Shown piece after piece: positions 1-8,921 of a stretch of 64,000 nucleotides of DNA; the stretch's first letter is position 1, and every line of letters begins with the position of its first letter. This stretch comes from Rosistilla oblonga (lineage in GTDB: Bacteria > Planctomycetota > Planctomycetia > Pirellulales > Pirellulaceae), in assembly GCF_007751715.1 (NCBI RefSeq), contig NZ_CP036292.1, forward strand, positions 4,285,339 to 4,349,338. Reading direction: 5' to 3'. The notes under the pieces were generated by a model. The model searched no databases. It was not told the origin of the DNA and worked only from the letters and a program-made list of their open reading frames with translations. The position numbers were made by a program, and so were the translations under genes.

Positions 1-246
1 CGTGCCCGCCTGCGTAGCGAGCGTCTGGAACTGAGTATCGCTGAGATGGAGCTTTCGGTTCGCACGACCAATTGCTTGGAAGAGACAGGCATCTTCACGG
101 TCCGCGACCTGCTGCAGGCTTCCCCAAAACGCTTGTTGGGAATTTCCAACTTCGGCGAAAAGACCCTCGAAGAGGTCTACGCAGCGTTGGAAAAGTTGGA
201 GTTCTATCGTCCGGGCCGCAGCGCCCAAAACGAAGTCCTCTGCTAA
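1..246 (+). CDS. C-terminal part of a protein with an RNA polymerase alpha-CTD-like domain (5' end outside window)
   Basis: The reading frame is open from the left edge to a TAA at 244-246. The visible 81 residues match the helix-hairpin-helix C-terminal domain of the RNA polymerase alpha subunit: the [10 protein letters not shown] segment, then a DLL helix, then the hairpin [13 protein letters not shown]. In rpoA this domain contacts UP-element DNA and activators. Planctomycetes also encode separate larger proteins ending in an alpha-CTD-like domain, so this could be rpoA or that paralogue. No ribosomal protein gene follows, as often seen after rpoA, but the upstream context is missing. The domain call is firm; the gene identity is open. 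Confidence 0.8.
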   Translation, partial: RARLRSERLELSIAEMELSVRTTNCLEETGIFTVRDLLQASPKRLLGISNFGEKTLEEVYAALEKLEFYRPGRSAQNEVLC

Positions 247-298
247 GAAGCGATCGCAATGATTCCAAAGCCCCAGCGATCGTTGGGGCACAAAAAAA

Positions 299-325
299 GA
301 CAGGCCGGCAAATTGCCGACCTGTC
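299..325. terminator. Probable bidirectional intrinsic terminator
   Basis: A 27-base imperfect inverted repeat (GACAGG...CCTGTC) has one mismatch in a stem of about 12 bp. On the plus strand it is followed by ATCTTT. On the minus strand it is followed by CTTTTTTTG, so it fits best as terminator of the minus-strand YTV gene while also closing the plus-strand gene ending at 246. A second small hairpin (CCCCA...TGGGG, 271-288) lies beside it. Confidence 0.6.
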
Positions 326-537
326 ATCTTTGAATCAGGATTCACTCGAAGCGCGAGTGGGTTTTCAGTAGAAGCAACTCAATCGTTTGATTGTGGTCAT
401 GGCGACGGTGGTTTGCATCCGCTACGCCGGTCTTGTATCTCGCTTCTGTTGAACGCTTGATGAATTGAATTCTTTGTTTCCGTGCAAGGTCTTCCCAGTC
501 GACCGGCGACGTTTAAACGTTGCCAGCGAAGACTGTT

Positions 538-2016
538 TTAGTTGCAGCAGCAGTTGCAAGCTGGAACTTGGATTTCTTTGCAAACGTTCTTGCAGACCTG
601 AACTTCAACGGTTTGTTGTTCGCAGTAAGGAACGCAAACGGTGTAAGTCTCGGTGACTTGCTCTGGAACCTTCTTGCAAACGGTGTAAGAAACTTCACGA
701 GTGCGGCATTCTGGAACGCACACGGTGTAAGAAACTTCACGTTGGCGGGTTTCGCAGCGAGTCTTGCAAACTTGACGTTCACGAGTTTCGCAAACCATGT
801 TGACAACCTTGACTTCACGAGTGCGGCACTCGGGAACCATCACGGTGTACTTCACGGTACGAGTGCGAGTCTCGGGACGGCACTTCTTGACGGTGTAGCA
901 GCGAGTTCGTTCTTCGCAGCGAGTCTTGCAAACTTTGACTTCGCGTTGACGCGTTTCACAACGAGTCTTGCAAACTTGAACTTCGCGTTGACGCGTTTCG
1001 CAACGAGTCTTGCAGACGTTGTAGGTGCGAGTTCGCTCTTCGCAGCGAGTCTTGCAAACCTTGACTTCACGAGTTCGCTCTTCGCAGCGGGTCTTGCAGA
1101 CCTTGATTTCGCGAGTTCGCACTTCGCAACGAGTCTTGCAAACGTTGATGCAACGTGTGCGAGTTTCGCAACGAGTCTTCTGCACTTGGCAGCAGATCGT
1201 TTGAGGGCAACCACAAGCGTCGGTTACAACGCGAGTTTCGGTTTCGGTGTAAGGAACGCTAACCGTGTACTCTTCAGTGCGAGTTTCGGTGTAGGGAACG
1301 CTAACCGAATAGGTTTCGATCTTCGTTTCGGTGTAAGGAACGCTGACCGTGTAGGTTTCGGTCTTCGTTTCGGTGTAAGGAACCTTAACCATGTAGGTTT
1401 CGGTCTTTTGCTCGGTGTAAGGAACTTGCACCGTGTAATCGACAACCTTGGTTTCGGTGTAAGGAACCTGAACCGTGTAGTCGACGATCTTGGTTTCGGT
1501 GTAAGGAACCTTCACCATGTACTTGGCGGTCTTTTGCTCGGTGTAAGGCACCATGACCGTGTACGATTCTTCACGTGTGCGGCACTCGGGAACCATCACT
1601 TTGTAGTTGACGGTCTTGGTGCTGCACTGAGGGACGCGAACCGTGTAGGTTTGCGTTTCGGTGTAAGGAACCTTAACGGTGTACGATTCGGTGCGTGTTC
1701 GCTGTTGAGGAACTTTCACCGTGTAGGATTCGGTCCGCGAGCGTTGTTCTTGGACGTTGCGGTAAACCGTTTTCGTGCGAGTACGTTGCTCTTGACGCGT
1801 CTTGGCAACGTTGACAACGCGAGTTTCGGTAACCATTTGTGGAACGCGAATGGTCTTCGTAACCATCTGCGGGCCACAGGCAACGTCACTGGGGCTTCCT
1901 GCCACGCTGGCGTTGCTATCCGAAGTGCCACAATCATTGCAGTCGGCAAATGCCATTGGACACCAAACTGCAATCATCGCTGCAAATAGACCAGACATTA
2001 GGAAATGTCTCATCAT
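538..2016 (-). CDS. Secreted YTV-repeat, cysteine-rich surface protein
   Basis: The start at 2016 is chosen over an upstream ATG at 2070 because GGAAGGGAG lies 3-11 bases before it and the protein then begins with a signal peptide (about residues 1-24, ending AFA before DCNDCG). The 492-residue product is almost entirely 14-residue repeats. The N-terminal half has about a dozen VPYTETK-x-E-x-YTV units. The second half has units built on CKTRCEERTREVKV, so two cysteines recur every 14 residues. It ends in a Cys-rich tail (CNCCCN). The YTV repeat is a planctomycete-specific repeat seen in Rhodopirellula and proposed to occur in wall or surface proteins. Regular cysteine spacing suggests a disulfide-crosslinked fibrous protein; that is inference. 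Monocistronic, with a terminator downstream at 299-325. Confidence 0.88.
   Translation of the reverse strand: MMRHFLMSGLFAAMIAVWCPMAFADCNDCGTSDSNASVAGSPSDVACGPQMVTKTIRVPQMVTETRVVNVAKTRQEQRTRTKTVYRNVQEQRSRTESYTVKVPQQRTRTESYTVKVPYTETQTYTVRVPQCSTKTVNYKVMVPECRTREESYTVMVPYTEQKTAKYMVKVPYTETKIVDYTVQVPYTETKVVDYTVQVPYTEQKTETYMVKVPYTETKTETYTVSVPYTETKIETYSVSVPYTETRTEEYTVSVPYTETETRVVTDACGCPQTICCQVQKTRCETRTRCINVCKTRCEVRTREIKVCKTRCEERTREVKVCKTRCEERTRTYNVCKTRCETRQREVQVCKTRCETRQREVKVCKTRCEERTRCYTVKKCRPETRTRTVKYTVMVPECRTREVKVVNMVCETRERQVCKTRCETRQREVSYTVCVPECRTREVSYTVCKKVPEQVTETYTVCVPYCEQQTVEVQVCKNVCKEIQVPACNCCCN
880..1720 (-). repeat. In-gene 42-bp tandem repeats (YTV and CKTRC units)
   Basis: The DNA repeats with a 42-base period inside the YTV gene. 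Units around 1220-1700 encode the VPYTET type and units around 880-1190 encode the CKTRCE type. Sequence between neighbours is conserved enough (for example TTTCGGTGTAAGGAAC recurring) to allow slippage or unequal crossing-over that changes repeat number. Confidence 0.75.
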
Positions 2017-2197
2017 CGACTCCCTTCCAAGGATTGGTAACTTGTTCGTTTTAAGAAATCTGTAGAACACACATCACAAAGTGTGCTTGCTAGGGTATCG
2101 GGGGAATCTTGGGCAAATGACAGCATCAGTGAAAAAATGATATGTGTAACGATTCTAGGGCATCCAGGGAGAGTGCCGATCCGCGCGATACCCCGCT

Positions 2198-3157
2198 TTA
2201 ACCGGTCTCCAATCCCGCCAGGTTCATGGTCGTTTTTAGGTCGGTAATCGCGGTCGTTGCCCCGCTGGCGGTCACGCAAATTGCTCCGTTTGCCGCGGCC
2301 AGCCGCCCTGCATCTTGTGGCGTCATGCCCCGCAACAGTCCTGCGATCAGGCCGGCGTAAAACGAGTCGCCCGCTCCGGTCGTGTCGACGATCTCCCCCG
2401 GCGGTTCCACCGGGTCGATCTGCCAAAACGTTCCATCGGGCTCCTGCAGCAGCGCCCCGTCGCTCCCCAGCTTGACTCCCAACAGCCCCACCGCGCCGCA
2501 GCTGCGGTAGACGTCGATGATCGCCCGCGGATCCGACTTCCCGGTCTGATGTTCCGCTTCGCCATGGCTGGGGACATAGACGTCCAGATGCGGCAGGATT
2601 TGGTCCAACGGCTGCAGGTCGCCGCCGCTGCCCGCCGCGTCCATCGCAGTCATGCAACCGGTCTCGCGGATCTTCGCAAAGATCTCGGGAAGATCGTTTT
2701 GCAGATGCGGCAGCAAAGAATAGTACCCGATCAAAAACATCCGGCTGGCGGCGATCAGATCCAAATTGTCCAGGATCATCTGGCGATCGATCATCCGCGG
2801 CGCCCCTTGATGATGGGCGAAACTGCGTTGGCCCTCCGCATCGATCATCACGACGGTGGTGCTGCTGGGCAATTCGGCGTGCCGCAGCAAGCGGCTTGTG
2901 TCGACTCCTTCCTTCTTATAGTTTTCTCGCATGATGGTGTTCCAGGCATCGTTGCCTGTATAACTGAGCATCGCGACGCCCAGTCCCAACCGCGACATCG
3001 CGATCCCCGCGTTCGACGCCAGCCCTCCGGTCGTCAATCCGATCGGTTCGACACGATGCATCCGCCCCGCACCGACAGGTTCGTCCAACGACATCGGTCG
3101 CACCAAGATGTCCGCGGTACACGATCCACATACGACGCAGTCCCACTGTTTTTCCAT
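2198..3157 (-). CDS. PfkB-family carbohydrate kinase
   Basis: A 319-residue ribokinase-fold sugar kinase that phosphorylates a sugar or sugar derivative with ATP. The glycine-rich N-terminal signature is around residues 40-60 (GGLASNAGIAMSRLG). The second PfkB signature DTTGAGDSFYAGL, which includes the catalytic Asp and anion hole, is near the C-terminus. The start at 3157 is preceded by AGGTGG at 8 bases; a longer frame reaches 3226 but would overlap the divergent gene and add an unrelated N-terminus. It is divergent from the aldolase-like gene with only 20 bases between start codons. Kinase plus aldolase suggests catabolism of a phosphorylated sugar, but the substrate cannot be read from sequence. 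Confidence 0.9.
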   Translation of the reverse strand: MEKQWDCVVCGSCTADILVRPMSLDEPVGAGRMHRVEPIGLTTGGLASNAGIAMSRLGLGVAMLSYTGNDAWNTIMRENYKKEGVDTSRLLRHAELPSSTTVVMIDAEGQRSFAHHQGAPRMIDRQMILDNLDLIAASRMFLIGYYSLLPHLQNDLPEIFAKIRETGCMTAMDAAGSGGDLQPLDQILPHLDVYVPSHGEAEHQTGKSDPRAIIDVYRSCGAVGLLGVKLGSDGALLQEPDGTFWQIDPVEPPGEIVDTTGAGDSFYAGLIAGLLRGMTPQDAGRLAAANGAICVTASGATTAITDLKTTMNLAGLETG

Positions 3158-3177
3158 TTCAAACCACCTAAAGACTA

Positions 3178-4185
3178 ATGGACAAATCGCTCGACCAAAA
3201 ATTGGCTCGGATCGCCGCCGACCCAACCTGTAACGACTTCATTCTTGCCGACGCCAAAGATCCCGACCTGGCGTTTGGTTTGATGGGTCCCGGTCCCGCC
3301 GCGGCGGACCAACGGCATCGCTACCGCACCCTCGACGAATTCCGCGACATCATCCGCGAAATCGTCGATCGCAAACTGGTCGACATCATGCTGATGAGCG
3401 CCAGCACGAACGAGATCTTAACGATTGATGAACGGATTTTCGACGACAGTCCGGTCACTCCCGCCGCTCGCGCCAACGATACCACCGATATCTGGTTCGC
3501 TCCCGGGTCGCATTACCGCCACCAACCGTCGCTGCCATTCAGCAGCACCACGATCGATCACATCCAGTCGGGCAAATACGAGTGCCGAGATGTCGAACGG
3601 ACTCAAGGTGCCAACCTGGGCCTTTATTCGATCACGCTCAACAACGATGCCCAGCGCGATGCGTTGACGTTGAACCACTACAAGCAGTTCCGTTTAGAAG
3701 CCGAACAAAAAGGCTTCCGACACTTTTTGGAAGTCTTCGCCCCCAACGCGATCGTCCATCCCGTCGAGGATGTCGCCAGTTACGTCAACGACTGCATCGT
3801 CCGCTTGTTGGGCGGAGTGACTCGCGCCGGACGGCCGCTGTTTTTGAAGATGCCATACTTCGGCCCCGCCGCGATGGAAGCGCTGGTCCGTTACGATTCG
3901 TCGCTGGTCGTCGGCATCCTCGGCGGATCGGCAGGGACGACGATGGACGCCTTCCGTATGTTGGCCGACGCCAAAAAGTATGGTGCTCGAGTCGCTCTGT
4001 TTGGTCGAAAGATCAACTTTGCCGAAGATCAGATCGCCTTCATCGGATACCTGCGGCAACTGGCTGATGGGACGATCACGGCGGAAGAAGCCGTCCGCGC
4101 CTATCACGGCGATCTACAGACGCTAGGCAAGACGCCGCATCGCGAACTGGCCGACGATCTACAGATTACCCACTGCCCGATCTAA
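3178..4185 (+). CDS. Class I aldolase-like TIM-barrel protein
   Basis: A 335-residue cytoplasmic protein with no signal peptide. The C-terminal half reads like a class I DhnA/LacD-type aldolase barrel: a strand with a central lysine (LFLKMPYFG, candidate Schiff-base Lys), then a GGSAG loop, then ALFGRKINFAEDQ, the usual phosphate-binding end. The N-terminal part (LADAKDPDLAFGLMGPG, then MLMSASTNE) also looks like a barrel strand series. It is divergently paired with a PfkB kinase, suggesting a kinase-aldolase pathway. mutY follows 24 bases downstream in the same direction. The exact reaction is unknown; another lyase with the same fold is possible. Confidence 0.7.
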   Translation: MDKSLDQKLARIAADPTCNDFILADAKDPDLAFGLMGPGPAAADQRHRYRTLDEFRDIIREIVDRKLVDIMLMSASTNEILTIDERIFDDSPVTPAARANDTTDIWFAPGSHYRHQPSLPFSSTTIDHIQSGKYECRDVERTQGANLGLYSITLNNDAQRDALTLNHYKQFRLEAEQKGFRHFLEVFAPNAIVHPVEDVASYVNDCIVRLLGGVTRAGRPLFLKMPYFGPAAMEALVRYDSSLVVGILGGSAGTTMDAFRMLADAKKYGARVALFGRKINFAEDQIAFIGYLRQLADGTITAEEAVRAYHGDLQTLGKTPHRELADDLQITHCPI

Positions 4186-4209
4186 GCGACGGTGAAGGAG
4201 AAGGATCCC

Positions 4210-5313
4210 TTGAGTTCAGCAGCCGAATCGATCGATCACGATCCACGATGGCGCGATTCGGCATGGCGCAGTCGGCTGCGGCGGCGATTATTGCAGTGGT
4301 TTGAGACCAATTCGCGGACGCTCCCGTGGCGGCAGAGCCGCGATCCGTATCGCGTCTGGATCAGCGAGATCATGTTGCAACAGACGCAGGTTGCCACCGT
4401 AATCCCCTATTTCGAACGTTTTACCGAGAGCTTTCCCACGGTCGCCGAATTGGCGGCTGCCTCGGAACAAGAGGTGCTTCGGCACTGGGAAGGACTGGGA
4501 TATTATCGCCGCGCCCGCCAGATGCACGCGGCGGCGCAGAAGATCGTCGAAGAGCACGATGGCGAATTCCCCGAGGTGTTTGCCGACGTGTTGGCACTGC
4601 CTGGCATCGGTCGCTACACCGCCGGGGCGATCCTTTCGATCAGCCGCGACCAACGCCTGCCGGTCGTCGAAGCGAACACGTTGCGATTGTACAGCCGCTT
4701 GATTGGGCTTCGGTCGCCGCCAACGATCGCCGCGTCGCAGCGGGTGCTGTGGGAATTTGCCGAATCGATTTTGCCGCAGCGTGGCAGCGGACACCTGAAC
4801 CAAGCGGCGATGGAACTCGGCAGTCTCGTCTGCACGCCGCGATCGCCGACCTGCACGCATTGCCCGCTGGCCAACGGATGTGTTGCCCGCGAGATGGGAC
4901 TGCAGGAAACGATCCCCGGCAAGGTGAAAAAGATCCAATACGAAGACCGTCGCGAAGTCGCGGTTGTCGTTCGCGACGACAAACGATTCCTCGTCCGGCA
5001 GTGCCAACCTGGCGAACGATGGGCAGGGCTTTGGGATTTCCCACGCTGCGAAATTGCAGGGGACGCCGACGCGAGCCTGGTCGCCGCAGATCATTTGCGC
5101 GACGCGTTCAACCAAACGATCGAGCCACCGCAACCGCTGATGCGGATCAAACACGCAGTCACCAAGTACCGGATCACGTTAGAGGTTTTGAGCGCCAAGC
5201 TTCTGGATGAACCGCAGCCGATCGACGCCCCCGGCACGCGTTGGCTCACCCGTGGTCAGATCGGCAAACTGCCGCTGAGCACCACCGGGCGGAAGATCTT
5301 TCTAAAGCTGTAG
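4210..5313 (+). CDS. mutY: A/G-specific adenine DNA glycosylase MutY
   Basis: MutY removes adenine mispaired with 8-oxoguanine. Seen: TLPWR, the helix with the catalytic Glu (SEIMLQQTQV, Glu about 53), the HhH motif LPGIGRYTAGAI, the C-x6-C-x2-C-x5-C iron-sulfur loop (Cys about 208, 215, 218, 224), and a C-terminal NUDIX-like 8-oxoG recognition domain (ERWAGLWDFPRCE). The usual Asp of the DGN motif is replaced: the sequence here is VVEANTLRLYSR, so Glu stands at the position of E. coli Asp138. The frame is open from a GTG at 4192. I prefer TTG at 4210 because AAGGAG lies 9 bases upstream of it, inside the longer version. Confidence 0.93.
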   Translation: MSSAAESIDHDPRWRDSAWRSRLRRRLLQWFETNSRTLPWRQSRDPYRVWISEIMLQQTQVATVIPYFERFTESFPTVAELAAASEQEVLRHWEGLGYYRRARQMHAAAQKIVEEHDGEFPEVFADVLALPGIGRYTAGAILSISRDQRLPVVEANTLRLYSRLIGLRSPPTIAASQRVLWEFAESILPQRGSGHLNQAAMELGSLVCTPRSPTCTHCPLANGCVAREMGLQETIPGKVKKIQYEDRREVAVVVRDDKRFLVRQCQPGERWAGLWDFPRCEIAGDADASLVAADHLRDAFNQTIEPPQPLMRIKHAVTKYRITLEVLSAKLLDEPQPIDAPGTRWLTRGQIGKLPLSTTGRKIFLKL

Positions 5314-5365
5314 CCGGGCAACAGACGCGTTTGAGGCATCGAACTCGCTCGCGTATCACGCCGCT

Positions 5366-5385
5366 GCACCGGGGCCGCGGTGCTA
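5366..5385 (+). terminator. Short hairpin between convergent genes
   Basis: A perfect 6-bp stem GCACCG/CGGTGC with loop GGGCCG sits between convergent mutY and the pseudokinase gene, followed by TACTGTTT. It is probably a weak terminator for mutY; it overlaps the stop codon of the opposing gene at 5383-5385. Confidence 0.4.
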
Positions 5386-8300
5386 CTGTTTGATCACAAA
5401 TTCTGGCTGCAGCGTATACCCTGCCGCCTTCGCACCGTCGCGTGTTGTGATCAGAACAACTTTGCTGTCGGGAGCTTCTGGATCGGGGCCGACAAGCCAA
5501 ATAAGGGCCTGTTGAGGATCGGCCGGGTCGGTCAGATCTTTGACGATATTCGCGCGCTGAACCAACTGGGTCAACACATCGCGAACCTTGACCCCTTCGG
5601 CTTTGAAGTTTCGGATCTGTTGGTTTTGCGTGATCCCCATTTTTTGCAAGTCGTTGCCGATGATAACGACCTTCAACTCCGGGCTTCCCTTGGGGCGGAT
5701 GTTGTTGACTTCATCGACAACCGTCGAGCCGGCGAAGTGCAGCGGCTCTTGTTCAAAGCTGACCTTGATCGGTTTCTCCAACATCTCCTCGACCGTCCAC
5801 GGCTTGGTCGCCGCGGGGCCCGCCGCCATGCTGACAGTTCCCTCGGGCGTATTCATCGCCAACCATGAACCCAACAAAACGTTGGGGGCTGCGTGGCTGG
5901 GGAGGTAGAAATTGGCGACCGCCTGATTTTCGCTGACTCCGGTTCGCGATTGCGCACCAAGTGCGTCGAGCATCCGCGGCAAACGCAACGCCAGACCTCG
6001 CCACGACGGATGAGGCATCGAACGATTTAAGAACGCTTCCGCCTGCAGTGGGAAGTCGGAAAACTGCTGCTTCAGCCGTTGGCTCAGCGCTGCCGCCGAA
6101 GCGCCGCCGCCGGGAGCCAAGCGGACTTCGCCGTACCACGTCGGGGCAAACTGCATCGTCAGCATCGCCACCGAGCTGTCGGGGATCAGCATCTGTTTCA
6201 GCGGAGCGATCACGCTCGGTGCGTAATCGATCAACATCCGTTTGCCATCGGCAAACAGAAAGTTTGGCGTCGCGACAACGGTCAGGTCGCCGTCGCCGCG
6301 GACGTGATTCCAAGTCTGTTCAAACTGACGCGGCAGCGGGATTTCGCCGCCGCCAATTTCAGCCACCTGTTGAATTTGTTTGACCGACCCGACAGCAAAA
6401 TGCTGGATCGACATCGAATCGACCGGCGACTCTTTCGCCACATAATAGGCATCGGTATCGACAGCCTCCCCGGCGAAAATCGTTTGATCGCCGGCGACGA
6501 CCGCCGCTTCGGGATCGCCCCACGCTTTCCGCAAACTGCCCAACGACTTCTCATCGACAAGTTCGACCGAAAGCGCCGCTTGAATGCCGCCAGCGGAACC
6601 GCCCTCGATCGCCATCGTCAATCGTTCGACTTCACCCAACGGCACGCCGATCCGTTTTTCTAGCGCCGCCAACGCGGGCTGCAACTCGGTATCCAACGCA
6701 GCCATCAACTTTCGCCCAGGCCCCGACGCGATGATGTTCGCCGGACGTAGGACCACGATCATCTGAGGTCCCGGTGGCAACATCGACAGCTTCGGCGGCT
6801 GGCTCTCGTCCGGCGGCATCCACAACGCGAATCGGTCTTCGCTGACGAGATACGTTCCCCCGGGGGAACTGGTCGGATCGTCGGGGCGAGTGACCGCTCG
6901 CGGCGTCGTCGTCGCGACCGCCGTGGGAGCGGGAGCCGTTCCTCGCGCCACCGGATCGGCGGCGGGCTCGCGACGCGGTCCGCGATTGTTCATCAGCAGC
7001 ACTGCGATCAACAGGGTCAGCATCGAAAAACCGACGCCACCGATCACCATCGCCGCTGCCTTTTTCTTCTTTTTCTTTTTCTTACGCGTCCGTCCGGTTG
7101 GCCGCTTTTTCTTGGGAACCGCCGGATCATTGGCGATCGGTTCCGCAGCCACCGCGGTTCCCACAGGCGCGGCGGTCGGCTGAACCGGGGCGGCCGCAGC
7201 AGCGGCTGGTTGAGCGGGGACAACCGGCTGCGCAGAGGTCGGTTGAGTTGCAGTCGGCTGAGCTGTCGGTTGCGGTTGCTCGACAGGGCGTGCCGCGGCG
7301 GGCTTGGCTGGCTGAGCGGCTTGAGCTGCCGCAGCGTCCCGCTTGGCCGGACCGGCGGCAGCTGGTGTTTGCTTTTTGGTTGTTATCGGCGCATCGCCGG
7401 CAGGCTTCGTCGCAGCAGGCTGCGGTTTCGGTGGCACCGCCGCCGGTGCAGCGTCGGATTTCGCAGCCGGTTGAGGCGGAGCAGCGGCCGGCTTCGCAGT
7501 TGGCGTTTCCGCAGCAGCTTGCGGCGCGACGACAGCCTGAGGCGCGTTGGGTAATGGCGGCGGCGTGGCCTGTGGCGGTTGGGCCGCAGCAACCTGCGGC
7601 GCGGCGGCGGCGGCGGGAACTGCCGCGGCTGCAGCCGGGTCGGACTCGATGACTTCAAAAACCGAAAACAGATTGTCGGCTGAAGCGATTCGGGCGTCGC
7701 GGTTTTTCGCCATCAAGTGAGCGATTACGCGCAGCAGCGGATCGGATCGCTCACCCTTTTTGACCGGCATCAATCCGGCGGGAGTGGCGGTGGCGTGGAG
7801 TTGAATCAGCGCGTCGGGCTGGGCAGCCGAATAGGGCGGTTCGCCGAACCGGGCGAGATACAACAGGCAGCCCAGAGCGTACAGATCGGTCGATTTGTCG
7901 GGAGATTTTCCCGGAATGCTGAACTCGGGTGCCGCCATCGCGCTCGGCGGCAGCCCTTCGGATTCGACGCCGATCGAGTCGAGACAGCCGCTGGGCTGCT
8001 GTTCCAACGGCGATACCGGGCGAACGATCGGGTCGCGCAACAGAATCGCGTCGCCATGATCGGCGACCCAGATGTGTTCGGGGTGGATGCTGCCGTGAGT
8101 CAGGTCGGCAGCGTGCAGCGCCGACAGGGCCGCCGCCAAATTTTTACCGATCCGACCGACTTGATCCGCCGGCAACCGACCCTCTTGCATCCGCTGGGCC
8201 AACGTTTTCCCCGGCGGCAAATGCGACCATAAAACACGCTCACCATCGGGGGTAGCGATCAGGTCATAAGCCTGCAGATGATCCGACTGGATTCGTCGAG

Positions 8301-8673
8301 CTTGCGTGAAGCGAGCTCCAACGGTCTTGGCAGCTTGTTGCGGGTCGAGAAAAAAGAGCAGGCATTTCGAAGCGGCTTGCCCCAGGTCGCGGTCGAACGC
8401 GTGAAACCAGCGGCTTAGCGGGGGGCTGTCGACTGGCTCGGTCAACGCATAACGCTCAAAAACCAAGCGTTGCGACGAACCGGAAAGGAGGTGTTTTGCT
8501 TGGAAAAGCGTCAACTCTCCCGCCCCAATCATCCACTTGGCCAGATCCTTGGCACTGATCGGCGGGGCACCTTTGCTCTGGGCATAAGAGACAGCCCAAA
8601 CGCGACACTGCGCTGCGTCGGCGAGACCACTGTTTGTTATCCGATTCCAAAAATCGTTGACCGATACCGACAT
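5383..8673 (-). CDS. Membrane-anchored serine/threonine pseudokinase with extracytoplasmic C-terminal domain
   Basis: A 1096-residue protein. Residues 40-80 resemble the N-terminal lead of planctomycete kinases (LTLFQAKHLLSG). Residues 85-340 form a kinase-like fold: APE at 248-250 and DLYALG at 263-268 are present, but HRD is HGS (193-195), DFG is RDP (213-215), and no clear VAIK lysine is seen, so catalysis is unlikely. Residues 345-525 are a Pro/Ala/Gln linker. Then comes a lysine cluster (eight Lys in a row, 531-538), one transmembrane helix (about 541-561), and a 530-residue C-terminal domain that should face the periplasm. It probably senses or scaffolds rather than phosphorylates; this is inference. 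No strong Shine-Dalgarno site precedes the ATG at 8673. Confidence 0.82.
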   Translation of the reverse strand: MSVSVNDFWNRITNSGLADAAQCRVWAVSYAQSKGAPPISAKDLAKWMIGAGELTLFQAKHLLSGSSQRLVFERYALTEPVDSPPLSRWFHAFDRDLGQAASKCLLFFLDPQQAAKTVGARFTQARRIQSDHLQAYDLIATPDGERVLWSHLPPGKTLAQRMQEGRLPADQVGRIGKNLAAALSALHAADLTHGSIHPEHIWVADHGDAILLRDPIVRPVSPLEQQPSGCLDSIGVESEGLPPSAMAAPEFSIPGKSPDKSTDLYALGCLLYLARFGEPPYSAAQPDALIQLHATATPAGLMPVKKGERSDPLLRVIAHLMAKNRDARIASADNLFSVFEVIESDPAAAAAVPAAAAAPQVAAAQPPQATPPPLPNAPQAVVAPQAAAETPTAKPAAAPPQPAAKSDAAPAAVPPKPQPAATKPAGDAPITTKKQTPAAAGPAKRDAAAAQAAQPAKPAAARPVEQPQPTAQPTATQPTSAQPVVPAQPAAAAAAPVQPTAAPVGTAVAAEPIANDPAVPKKKRPTGRTRKKKKKKKKAAAMVIGGVGFSMLTLLIAVLLMNNRGPRREPAADPVARGTAPAPTAVATTTPRAVTRPDDPTSSPGGTYLVSEDRFALWMPPDESQPPKLSMLPPGPQMIVVLRPANIIASGPGRKLMAALDTELQPALAALEKRIGVPLGEVERLTMAIEGGSAGGIQAALSVELVDEKSLGSLRKAWGDPEAAVVAGDQTIFAGEAVDTDAYYVAKESPVDSMSIQHFAVGSVKQIQQVAEIGGGEIPLPRQFEQTWNHVRGDGDLTVVATPNFLFADGKRMLIDYAPSVIAPLKQMLIPDSSVAMLTMQFAPTWYGEVRLAPGGGASAAALSQRLKQQFSDFPLQAEAFLNRSMPHPSWRGLALRLPRMLDALGAQSRTGVSENQAVANFYLPSHAAPNVLLGSWLAMNTPEGTVSMAAGPAATKPWTVEEMLEKPIKVSFEQEPLHFAGSTVVDEVNNIRPKGSPELKVVIIGNDLQKMGITQNQQIRNFKAEGVKVRDVLTQLVQRANIVKDLTDPADPQQALIWLVGPDPEAPDSKVVLITTRDGAKAAGYTLQPEFVIKQ

Positions 8674-8921
8674 GAAGACTTAGGTGGTTAATAGGTTCCA
8701 AGCGAGGGCGGCGGGGGCACAGACCCTATTCTTTGCCCAGCAAGTTTAGTTCGCCAATTAACAACGACCCACCCACAGTATAGGGTAATCGATAACTCTT
8801 CAGAGAACCCAGGGGTAATCGTCGTGGCAGGTGCCGGTTTCTTGGGGTATGTTCAATAGAAGACTGTTCAGTATCGGGGACCAAGGGGCCCCCGCGCTGC
8901 CGAATTGTCGAGCATCATGAA
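8674..8921. other. Divergent intergenic region, pseudokinase / glgA
   Basis: This 248-base gap between divergent genes must hold both promoters. I see no clear operator, hairpin or small gene in it. Confidence 0.5.

Noticed and set aside
520-1989. Long plus-strand open frame opposite the YTV gene
   Set aside because: It is the antisense of a 42-bp-period repeat gene; the repetitive product (SLANLDF-type strings) has no ribosome site and mirrors the real gene.
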